NCBI GenBank assembly: GCA_009760855.2
Contig: WPIO01000067.1
Span: 1,798,501 to 1,862,500, forward strand
DNA length: 64,000 nucleotides
Direction of reading: 5' to 3'
Source: Cristatella mucedo
Taxonomy: Eukaryota; Bryozoa; Phylactolaemata; Cristatellidae
Within the stretch, counting starts at the first letter, position 1; every line of letters starts with the position of its first letter. Under the pieces are notes generated by a model, which worked only from the letters and a program-made list of their open reading frames with translations, was not told the DNA's origin and did not search any database. A program made the translations under genes and the position numbers. Positions 1 through 11,780 of this stretch are shown piece by piece.

Positions 1-880
1 CCTCGTGTTCAGCAGTCTAGACGAAGCTTTATGGAATTTACAAAGCAAAGGCAACACGCTGTAAATGAAGCGTGCTAAGCTCACTAGCAGGTAAGCTGCA
101 AACATATACGTCACGTCGATATATTAAGGTTTAGCTAGTAAGGACCTAAGTCGCATGTGATGTAGAGATCGGTGATTTTTTGGTTTGTATATACGGTACC
201 GCTATTTAACTTCCGAGACAGGCGTGGTTTGATTATTCATGCTTAATGCTTTCCTTTTATTTGGCAATTGTCGAAATTTCAGATCTTGTTTTTAAGGTGC
301 CACTCTTTTTAAAGTACCCTAAGCAACTATTCAATTATTTGACCAAATTTTTCTCAGTTTTTCAAAAAATGTACTCGTTATTATACTTCAAACCAAGCAG
401 GTCACTTTTCAGTGATGATTTACACAGCTTCAGCAAGCATAATCTCATGGAATGCAAGATACAAAAGACTTGGGAAATGCTGTGAGGAACGGTTAGTTTT
501 TCGGCTTTTTTTAAAGGGTTCGGGCAAGGAAATGTTGAGACGTGGTATCGAGCTACAAAATCTGGGGAATGAAACCTGAAATGACGGTCTCCCAAATATT
601 TGAGGTTAGTGAGGGGTGCATCTACACGTCATAAGTCAAAAGAGGAGATGTTTCTACGATGAAAGACTTGGATTGAAAGTTATTCGGATCTGTATTCTCA
701 AGCCAGATAATTACCAAGCCTAACTGCGAGTAAAATGACCTATAAGTTAATACCGTGTTTGATGGAAGACGGAGTAGATCGGCAATAGGTAGCTACATTT
801 CTCATTTATGAATTCTAAGACAGAAAAGCTTTGCATTCAAGTTCACCTCTTCTGTAAGCATTCTAGTGCTCAGGCAGGGA
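1..880. other. Intron or intergenic stretch, left edge
   Basis: No exon or clear repeat was recognised. The open frames here have no family resemblance and no good splice flanks. Confidence 0.4.
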
Positions 881-1235
881 GACCTGTGAATAGTAAGGTC
901 CCCTCCCGACCTGCGTCAAAACATCCCCTGACCTGACCACATTTAAAAGGAACCTAAAAACACACCTATTTAGGACAGCATTTAGTGGGTACCTGTGATT
1001 CGTCTTTGATGTGCTTATGCTTGCTGACACTGTGCATGCTGCCACTAACCACATTTGCATGCTGACCCTGTGCATGTCACCCCTAACCATATTATTCATT
1101 TCGTTTGTTTTTAAAGCATGATTTTACTTACCATTCAATTGCATTTCACTTTGCAGCAAATGTAAAGCGTCTAGAGAGAGATTAAGTTCTCTGAGGGCGC
1201 TTTATCAAGTGAATTATTATTTTTATTATTATCAT
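880..1235 (+). mobile_element. LINE-A 3' fragment
   Basis: It matches the end of LINE-A: ACCACATTTAAAAGGAACC, the ATTTAGTGGGTACCTGTG block, the terminal hairpin around 1,168-1,203 and an imperfect ATT tail. Only 3' untranslated sequence and the last codons remain. Confidence 0.8.
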
Positions 1236-1877
1236 AAGGTGCGTTACGAAAGTCAAGGCGGGACGACATAAATGCTTGATCCAGCTCGGTTGCTGTATCC
1301 TGATCTAAGGAGGCCCAAATTTTCATAGTCTTGCGTGTCTGAGAGTATGGAGGCTTTATTGTGGAGATATGCTGTGTTCATCTACAGAAATATGTCACGT
1401 TCAAGAACATCATCCTGATTTCATGCAGATGCTAACAGGTGATATGCTAGCTGAGCCCACGATGAAGGGTTGGCTGTCAAATAAGGTTACTTCTAAGTTT
1501 GCCAGTAATTGGTAAGCTGGTTTTAAGTTTATTTGGATATTCATTATATAGCATCATCTAATTTTTCGGGCATGGCCGTTTAATAGGTTTTTGCAATCGC
1601 TTGAGAACTTATCATTGACCGTTACTCGGCTGAGTATGCGAGAAACAATTACGCGGCTCATTTAGTCCCAATATTAGCCTAAGGGTTCTTTTCTAACTTC
1701 TAACTAGTTCCACATATTTCTTTTATGTCAAAATTTACCAAAAAATAGTGTAACTATGGCTCTAATCAATAATCAATTCAATACTCTGAGTCGCTCTAGT
1801 AACGCCACAGATCACGACCTCAAGTCAAAGGATTTTTAGTGATTTCCCACACTGCAGCTTATATCTTGGCAACTCAC

Positions 1878-2376
1878 TGTTTCCATCAAGCGTCTTCTCC
1901 AAAGTAATATTACTCGAAGGCGAGCTGTCTGTTTCCGTAGTGACTGTGGTCAAGTTTTCACTAGGTAAATTAGTCGTCACATCAACTGGCCAAAAATATT
2001 CAGTGCTGTTACTGGTGTTGAGATTTGACGCCGGCGTGGGTGTGACCGTCCAAAAGGTCGAGTCGTCGCCTGAGGCGGCTGAATCAGTCGCTGAGCTTGT
2101 AGTGCTTTTTTGGGCAGTCACGCTTCCGTACCCCGAACTGGCAGTGCTTGGCGGTGTGTAGCTGGCTGAATAGCTTGTTTCATTCGTTGGGCTTACTTTT
2201 CCGGCCACAATGTCGAGCCCTACATTCACGGTTTTTGGCCGGGTACTCCATCCTAGTGTCGAGGCCGCAACAGTAGACGATGAATTTGCATCGGTTTCGT
2301 TTACAGCCAATGCTGATGAGGTGTTCGTGTATTTTTGTACAACCAAGAAAGTGGAGCTCTGGGCTGAAACGGCGAT
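1878..2376 (-). CDS. Polycystin exon 28: Ser/Thr-rich part of the stalk
   Basis: Acceptor TGTTTTTAG, donor GTGAGT, phases 0 in and 1 out, 166 codons. After IAVSAQSSTFLVVQ the sequence becomes Ser/Thr/Asn-rich with many N-glycosylation sequons (NET, NSS, NTS, NST, NLT), as in an extended glycosylated loop. The next exon, which should approach the GPS, is outside the window or unrecognised in the first 1.8 kb. Confidence 0.75.
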
Positions 2377-5300
2377 CTAAAAACAGATGTAGTGGCTTTT
2401 TGGACAGAAGAAAGCGAAACCGTCTAGAAAGAGGTACAGTCAAGCTGACAGACGCATAGTAAGGCCGAATAATGGTTTCGATGACTTACAAGAACCACCC
2501 CTTTGTTCGGCTATTCATTTGTCGTGACAAGCGACGTTAGCTTTGCATTGGGCGCGTACCTGCTATACCATGCGGGATTTCTTACTTTGTAAACAGTCAA
2601 CTTAGTATCTGTTGCCGAAAGGACTCCGTATTTTGTTTCCATAGAAACAGCGGCTGCCGAGTCTCCATCGACAAAAATATGTGTTGGCTTTGGTAAGTGA
2701 GAAAGTCTTAACGAAGATCCTGAGGCGTCGGTGACATCCACCATTAGGACACTGCTGGTCACAGGGAATGACTGCTTTGTACTCAGTGACCCATCGGTCC
2801 CGTTAAGGCTGCTACTGACAAAAGGGTTGCTCTTTAGAAGAGTCACCTACCAGAGAAAGGAAAAGGAACTTACATTTACCACCGTCATTCAAAGTGAGTC
2901 CGAGACATGATAATAATAATAATAATGCACTTGATAAAGTGTTCTCAGAGAACTCAATCTCTTTCTAGGCGTTTTACATTTGCAGACATCGCACTAATCA
3001 GCCTCGGACTCACTTCTAATCTAAGACTCACTTATGTGAATCATGGATGCCACCTCGAAACAGATCAATCAGAAGGAAAACATTCATTGAATGCTCAAAA
3101 TGCACTTGGGTGGCACTTTTGGTTCTTCTAAGCGAGATCCAGCCGCCATTAAGGAAAATGTAATGCAGCGATTACCACACACCGAATGTGGAAGGGTATT
3201 TAATTAATTTTAGGGTACGCTTAAAAGTGGAATGCAGTCGAGCACATGTCCGTGACCTCATCGAATGATGATTCAGGTTTAAAAGGGAGATCAATTAGAT
3301 ACGCAGCTTGTGACCCAATCGCATCTAATTGGATTAAATAGTCTGCTCTCCTTCTCGCTTGGTACGTAGCGGCCCACTGACTGTGAATACCAGCAGGCTT
3401 GAAATCGTACTGAATCAGGGTTGCAATCGTATACTGAGCAGGGACAGCCACGATCCATGGCCCGCTTCTATAACAACAATCATAGTTTAAATCGTAATTA
3501 TAAACTGAAAAAAATGCTAGGGTCCAAACTTAAGCACAAACTACTGATTTATGTGAAGGCCGGAAATGTAACTGCTTTACAATGCCACAAGCACTGAGTT
3601 TATCGCTTCAGTACGTTAGCGCATTGACGGTCATGATCCATGCTAGTAATTAGTACATATAGATTAAAACAAAACTCTCTTTGATACGTGATCAAGCAAA
3701 ATTCGGACCAGAAATGCAAGACGTGCGTATTAATGCACTGCCGAATGCCCGTACTTTATTTATCACCGCCATATATACCGTGCAAGACATTTAGTACTGC
3801 GCTTCCAACTACTAACGTGTCTAAGCGATCTAGAAGCCAGATCCTGCACTTAGCCGATGCGTATCGGAAGCTGAGCGTCTTACAAATATGGCGGCTTCTT
3901 CTAATCGCCTAAGGTTCAGCCATGTGAATGCTTGGCCTTAATGTTGCTCATAGGCTGTGTCGCTAAAGTCTCTGCGAGGATACGATGCTGCAGTGCTTTA
4001 GCTGAGGCCTTTCTATCCATGTCTAAATGCATCATTTCACTACAGATTGAGCAAATTTTTGTCATTCAAAATGGATGACAACTGTTCCTTAAATATTTGA
4101 GAATATTAAGTAATTATTCACCTCTGTTGGAACTACTTGTCCTTAGGCTGCAATAAGCTTTTAACGTGCAACTAATCTCTGATTAGTGATACATAAAGCA
4201 GATAATCACATGAATTAAATAACAAACTGAAAAAAGCTGCCGAATTTCATCAATACAATTTCCACCAAATTTCCTGAGCACATTTTATAAAATTTTAAAT
4301 GCAAATTGGATGTCAAGCTGTGCCATTGTGCCTGCTGCGGTTTGAGACCGCGAAGAGTTTCTGCTTGACGAAGCAAGATGGTGAGGTACGGATGATAAAT
4401 TGCCGTATAAAGGCGATAAATTGCCGCGTCTTGCGAATCTGGCGAATGGTGGAGTGTATATATACATCAGAAAATTTATAAAAAGCGCCGATGGATGAAG
4501 CATACATAGCATACATACAAGCATACACAGCATACATAGCTATAATCATATATCATATATAATATCATATATCACATCACATCATATCATATCATATATC
4601 ATATCATATCATACATATATATATACATATATACATATGTATATATATATGTATGATATGATATGATATATGATAATATATGATATGATATGTATATACA
4701 TATATACATATGTATATACATAGATACATAGTGCCATAGGCATACATAGTGCCAAGCAGTTTGCTTTTAGTTATGCTGTAAATCAGATGCTCGAAAGTCA
4801 GAGGAAAAGTGGACCTGTCTTACTAGAGTTTCAGGTTTACATACGCATGAACTCAACGCTTGTGACTTGGCAAATTTAATTTAGAGGTGCAGCTAAGCAA
4901 CGAAAGTCGTTAGCAGCGGGCGATGCTAGGCAACACCCGAGGAGATATGATCTCAGGCAAATATGCACAAGCCAAATAATGCATGGACACAGATTTAGTA
5001 TGTGCACACGGATTGTTAAGCTGCGATGACAATGGGAGAAAATCTTTTCTGGATCACATATTTCGCAGAGCATGCGTTTTCAGCTTGGGTCGCACTAAAT
5101 GCAGTTAAAGAAGTAGCAGCATCACGATCGCTATCCGCCGGAGCATTGACTCAGAGGAAACTTTATTGATGCCTCGCGTGAACCGCTTGTACCTGCGATT
5201 GAACGGACGAAGACGATCCATTTTGTCCGCCGAACATACTCTCTGAGCTCGGAAACTGAAGGCCGTTGTTGTTGTCCGTGCTCAGGGTTGCTAAAAAATA

Positions 5301-8300
5301 TCACTACTCTCGACGGCATCATCGATTTTTCAACACGCCTGCGATATCATAAATTCAGGGTTTCTCTTTCAGAGATACATTTCTTCAGCTTTAATCGGGA
5401 TCGTTGCCATTTTAGCAATGTTACATAGCAACCGTCTTCGAAGGAAGCCCGCTAGAACGTGCAGGATGCCCAGCTGACCAGTACAGCACGCATCTAACTC
5501 ATCTAACTCCGCTGTTTCAATTTGGCTGCCAGCAGCTGTATCGAAGGCTTTCACCTACCGCCAGTTTGGTTCAACTAGCTCGATTGATATTCAATAGCAC
5601 TCGTACAGTTTCGCTGATGAATAAGTTAACTTGCGTGTTTAATAGGCTGCACAAAGATTTGCGTTCTCACCGTGGACATAAAGCTGTACTACACAGCAAA
5701 TCAGTTCGAACGGACGGCGTAACTTTGCTAGCGTTTTTCGACGTTCTGAAGAAACTTTTCACCGATACTACGAAACGAGATGGTGATGCATTCATTTTGA
5801 TGAACGGCAAGAAAGAAGTCGGCGAGAGAAATGTAGGCGTGCCAACAGACGATGCACATTAGGCGAGGCATGCGACCTGAGGATCCGCCGCTCTAAGAAT
5901 TAACGGCAGAGCTCGGCCAATCACTTTCAATCACTTTTCGGTGATCTTCAACACTAGCTGTTTCAAACTCGATTTTAACACAAAATTATGAGTACGAGAT
6001 TGCCACGCAGATAAAAGAATAAAGGTTGAAAACTTAACATATCCACAAGAATTTCCGCATAATAAAAATGCGGTAAGCATAAAATTTGAACGACGCAGTC
6101 ATAAAGAGGAGGATTCGACTTCGAAGTATTGGCACTAGAACTAAATTGGTGCTATCGCCCAGGTAATTGTTTCTTCACCGGTTAATCAAAGCATCAGTTT
6201 CAGCTTCAAGTCAATGAGTGAATCGAGAATTTTTCTTGACTTAAATCCATAACCTTATTCAGATTCACCCTGTGGCATATGAAAAGTGGTAAAGAGCGAG
6301 TTCTCGTTGGGTGCGATACAGTTTATCATATTTTATTATATTTAAAACAATGCTGGATTTTTTCTCCGTCCCTTCGAGTACATAGAACTCTTTTAATATC
6401 CCTGGAACATGCAAGTCTGACTTTGACACTTGGATGGTAGCAACGTCTCCAAAATAAATAACGACCAAGCGAACTCAATAGTTATAGGCAAGCCTATTGT
6501 TATTCAGAAATTGGAAAGCTTCACCCTCAAACTTTCGCCATATCTGTTGTAGCGTTTGCATCCGGTGCGAAAGTCGTGTTTCACACTGACCTTTCACTTG
6601 ACGAACATGTCAGCTACACTGTCAAGTCTCGAAGCTTTAAGCTACAAACCGTTGCAAACGCTTGGCCCTGCTAAGGTGAAAATACTGAAATTTTGGCGTT
6701 CTTCATCATTCAGACTATGAAGGCCGAGGTTTTATCCGCCCTTGCTGGACAATACTGGCTAGGATCCGGATACCGATTAATATTTGGTTAATTGGCGGCA
6801 CACAGCGGAAGTCGTGTACTAAGTCGTTAGTTATGCCATGCAGTGGCATTTCGGGCATCTTCCGAGAGTTGATGTAACCTATCACTATTGCCGGTTATAT
6901 GCAATCATCCGTGTCGGCAGAATGGAGCTCTATATGCTCTAGATATGTTATATATATATATTATATATATATATACACACAAAATGCCAAGGATATATAT
7001 TTATATATATATATAGCGCCCTGCTGGCCTTGGCTGAATTTTAGCGAGAACAAGAGCTGTTCGGAGGCGGACTAGAGCTCCTTTGTCCTGAAGCAGTGAG
7101 CCAGAGAGGAAGCGCTTAAGAGCAAGTCAGGAAGCTCTGAGACGAGCGGTGGCGATTCAGCCTTTAGAATTGGTCCGGTACGCGCGGAAGCGGCTGATTG
7201 ATGTTGGCTGGCATGTCAACCTCCACCTTCTCTCGTTCCAAGAAAGAATCGTCTGGAACCCATTCGCCATTCAAGCTGGACAGAGGTGCCCTTCCAGTGG
7301 CCTATATTCCTTGCCGTAATGGGCCGGGGTGTCGGGCCCAATATCACTAGGCGCTTGCCCCATTGTTTCAGCTAGGTATTTAGGAGTCGAGCGACGCTCG
7401 CTCTTGGTCTTACGGTCTTTTGTCTTTGGTCCGGCTTCGACGCAGTCGCACTCGTTTCTCTGAAAGCGAGGGAGGAGGGCGGGCTGTTCGCCGGCGATTG
7501 ACGGAACAGGACGAGACAGCGCTAGGAGGATTCGGTGGAACTCCACCGAATACGGTCGTATCGCGCCCGAGCTGGTATTTTGTGTGTTCTTTCGTGTTTT
7601 GTGTTTCTTTTGTGTCGCGTGTGTGCGCGCTAGCACGTGGTCTCGGCATAGGGATTTACCGGTGCGAGCTAGGCGTAGCTGGCGTGTGTGGAGCCCGAGT
7701 TCTCCGGGTAGGTTTTAGGCTCCGGTTCGCGCGTCAGTGTGGAGAAGTATTTCCTCCGCAGGAGTGCTTGAGTTGGCGTGTGTGGAGTATTCCTGTCGCA
7801 CTGGTGGAAACCGAGTTCTAGTTCTCCGGGTAGGGTTTAGGCTCCGGTTCGCGCTTCAGTGTGGAGAAGTATTCCCTCCGCAAGAGTGTTTAAGTTGGCG
7901 TGTTTGGGATATTCCTTCGTCACAGGTGAGAACGGATTCCTAGTTCTCCGGTTAGGGTTTGGGGTCCGGGTCGCGCTCAGTGTGGAGGAGTATTCCCTCC
8001 GCAAGAGTGTTGATGCAGTTGAGAACGTGCGAGGAGTGTGGAGATAAAGCTGAACTAGACGCGCAGCGACTTTGTGCGGTTGCGAATAAAGTTCAGTAAA
8101 ATCCCCAATTTGTGTGTTTTGCTTTCCAATTCACGCCGCGGACTCACGACCCCCTTTAGTAACGGTAAGCAGGTCAGCGCCAGAAACGCTCGTTTCTTGG
8201 CTGCCAGCTTATTGCGCGTAGGCGCGCACCGAACGGCATTAGGCGATAGGCTACGCCGCTAGGTAAGCGGCGGCAGGTCAAGCCTACCCCGCCGAGCCTT

Positions 8301-11300
8301 CGGCGTTATATATATATAATATATATATATATATGCATGATATGCTCTATGGACTTCTATTTTCATTAGGGTAGCAATGCTCTCCACTCCAACGCTGCCC
8401 TACGTTCCGCTACCGTTGTTGCGTACCTGCTTGTACTGGTGCTGCAGCGACAAGTCGCTGACACGAGAAGTCCATGATACGAGGCTCGGGCTTAAGCTGC
8501 ACGTGTCGGCAAGGACTAGCAGTCTAGCTACGAGTTCTCCGTCTGTCAGCGGCATAATGACACCAGTACAGAAACCGCTTCAGCCACTACGGCCAAGCGT
8601 TTGTAACAACAATAAAGCCGTGCAGGTACTTATATTGGTGGCATTCCGTCTAAACCCCCGTAACTCGCTGTTTGGAGGTCATCCGTCTTATGCAACAAGA
8701 GGCTTGTAGCTGGTGCAAAAAGAAATTCTGCAGCGAGGATTATCTGTCGTGAGCGTCGCAACTATCGCATGTAAACGCTCGTTCTCACCGCTCTCGTTCT
8801 CACCGCTCTCGTTCTCACCGCTCTCGTTCTCACCGCTCTCGTTCTCACCGCTCTCGTTCTCACCGCTCTCGTTCTCACCGCTCTCGTTCTCACCGCTCTC
8901 GTTCTCACCGCTCTCGTTCTCACCGCTCTCGTTCTCACCGCTCTCGTTCTCACCGCTCTCGTTCTCACCGCTCTCGTTCTCACCGCTCTCGTTCTCACCG
9001 CTCTCGTTCTCACCGCTCTCGTTCTCACCGCTCTCGTTCTCACCGCTCTCGTTCTCACCGCTCTCGTTCTCACCGCTCTCGTTCTCACCGCTCTCGTTCT
9101 CACCGCTCTCGTTCTCACCGCTCTCGTTCTCACCGCTCTCGTTCTCACCGCTCTCGTTCTCACCGCTCTCGTTCTCACCGCTCTCGTTCTCACCGCTCTC
9201 GTTCTCACCGCTCTCGTTCTCACCGCTCTCGTTCTCACCGCTCTCGTTCTCACCGCTCTCGTTCTCACCGCTCTCGTTCTCACCGCTCTCGTTCTCACCG
9301 CTCTCGTTCTCACCGCTCTCGTTCTCACCGCTGGCGCTGGCCGCGCATCGTGCAGCGCATCGAATTCGGCTCTCGGCCATTGTTACACTGTCTTTCGGGC
9401 CCATCCGTTATCTTCGCTCCGGCCTGCCAATCCAGTGGCCTACGAATCCAAAGTAAACAGTTTTCCCACCGCACGAATCCAAAGTAAACAGTTTTCGTAA
9501 ACAGTTTTCCCACCGCACCGCTGGCTCTGCTGAGTAAAATCTCTTATCTGTGCCTCAAACCAATCTCAAATCCTTTGGAGACTTTATAGTTCACATGCTC
9601 TTAAAGAAAGCCTGGAAATTACTCCTAACGAACCTCGTTACATTTCTTGCTTGACTATAGGTAAAAGAAAGCTGAAAATATATCTATTCCAGATAACATC
9701 TGCAGGCTCCGTGTCGAGTTAGCTTCGTACGCGTATGCGTGCTGACACTGTAAATGTTACAACCAACCGATTGGCATGCTTCCTTTGCAGCATATTAAAC
9801 GTGCCTAGATGCATATTTAGTTATGTAAGGACACAACACAATTTACTATCACTACTATTGTATTTCATGGATTCTAAATTACAGCTGCAACCATAATAAT
9901 AATAATAATAATAATAATAATGCACTTGATAAAGTGCCCTCAGAGAACTTAATCTCTTTCTAGGCACTTTACATTTGCTGCAAAGTGAAATGCAATTGAA
10001 TGGTAAGTAAAATCATGCTTGAAAAACAGACAAAATGAATAATATAGTTAGGGGTGACATGCACAGGGTCAGCATGCAAATGTGGTTAGTGGCAGCATGC
10101 ACAGTGTCAGTACGCATAAGCCCATCAAGGACGAATCACAGGTACCCACTAAACGCTGCCCTAAATAGGTGTTTTTTTTAAGTTCATAATTTGGCCAAGA
10201 TTGTTCTGACGTTCATGTAGTAACAATATCAGCAGCTTGTTAGTCAATTTCTGGGTCACTTTTAAAAGCATGCTGTCAGATGACACCTGCATACTTTGGA
10301 GATTCTCGCGGAAATTAGGCAGCCCTAGCATTACCCAGAATGCCTTAGAATTACCTTTATCGTAGGACTCGGCGAGAGCTTTATTAACTGTCAATACCAT
10401 ATCGCTGGTTGTCAGCTTGGTTGGCGTCTCACCGTCGACTTTCTTCCCAAGCACTTTTTGCGACATGTACCGCAAGTTGTCGAGCGTGTGCGCTTGTACA
10501 TTGTCCGCATCGTCGGTGGCGTAAGCCTAAATAACGCACCGCCGGACTGCATGCTACAGTGTAACTTGAATGCGAGCAGCAGCTATGGAACCTGAGAAGG
10601 ATGAACTGAAAACATAAATCTGCCCTGCAGCGTTCACTTATCTGTCATCTAAGGCGTGTTTTTAAAACATTCCGTCTAAACTCTTAGCTCATACGCCCCC
10701 AAAGCATGGAACTCACTCTCGACTGACTTCACGATATCCCCTGATATGAAGAAATTTAATCTTAAGAATCCTAAAACACAAATTTCTATTCCAGCATCTA
10801 GTTGTTCTTTATTATTCGTCATTTTTGCACTTATGCGTGCTGACACTGTGGCTGCTGCTCTTGACTTTATCTACATGTTGACCTGGTGCCTGCCATATCT
10901 AGCAATGTCTCGCTTGATGACATTTTGAATGCTGCTACTAATCACTTGGTCGTGCTTTCTTTACAGCATCAGTAAAGTGTCTTGACAAGATATTCAATTC
11001 TCTGAGGGTGCTATATAAATTTATTTATTATTATCATTATTATTAGGTAGATGGAAAATCGCAAAACGCTCATCCTCTCAGACAGAAAATGTACTATCGG
11101 TCGCATGCCGTACGAAGTAAAATATAGATGCTATTTAACCTAAAGATTTTTTTAATGTTTTGAGTAAGCGAGTGAGTTGAACGAATCCTTAAAAAACAAG
11201 CAGATGGTTTCATAATTACGATGTGTTCTTTGGTAGATGTATAGTACTACTACGACGGAACAGCTATTATAATTTATCATTTCAAAATATCACGAGATAG

Positions 11301-11704
11301 TTTTGTAATTTGCATCGGCAGCTATATCCTTCACTCACCAATTTACAATATGTATCGATGAATAGTGCAATGATTGATTGTTAAACAGTGATGATCAGGC
11401 TAACGATCGTTGACATTTATTTACTCATTTAAATCAATAAAAATTGAATGACTGACCGGGTTAGTAAGTCTTAGTGACAACATAGTGACGTTTTACCTGC
11501 GAGACCTTGAGGCTGAGTCTTCTTTTCGCTGCTGCTTTATGCCTACATGGATTATTGTTTCTTTTTAAATTAATTGTGTGCACAAGGGAAAATTCGCCGG
11601 AAGTTCACGCCTCGCTGGTAGTGTAACGTAAGAACGTAGTCTTCTACGAGCCATTTTGCGTTCAGGAATTAATATCCATACGTCCCATAAAAGCTTCAAA
11701 GTGT

Positions 11705-11780
<76 letters not shown>

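Noticed and set aside
7271-8047. Open frames across the GC-rich element
   Set aside because: Frames follow the 122-bp tandem units and GC-rich composition, with no domain or splice structure.
8776-9330. CRISPR-like array
   Set aside because: Units are 15 bp, contiguous and without spacers, in an animal genome.
8688-9456. Long open frames of 188-247 codons on both strands
   Set aside because: They are the 15-bp minisatellite translated. A period divisible by three without stops opens several frames at once.
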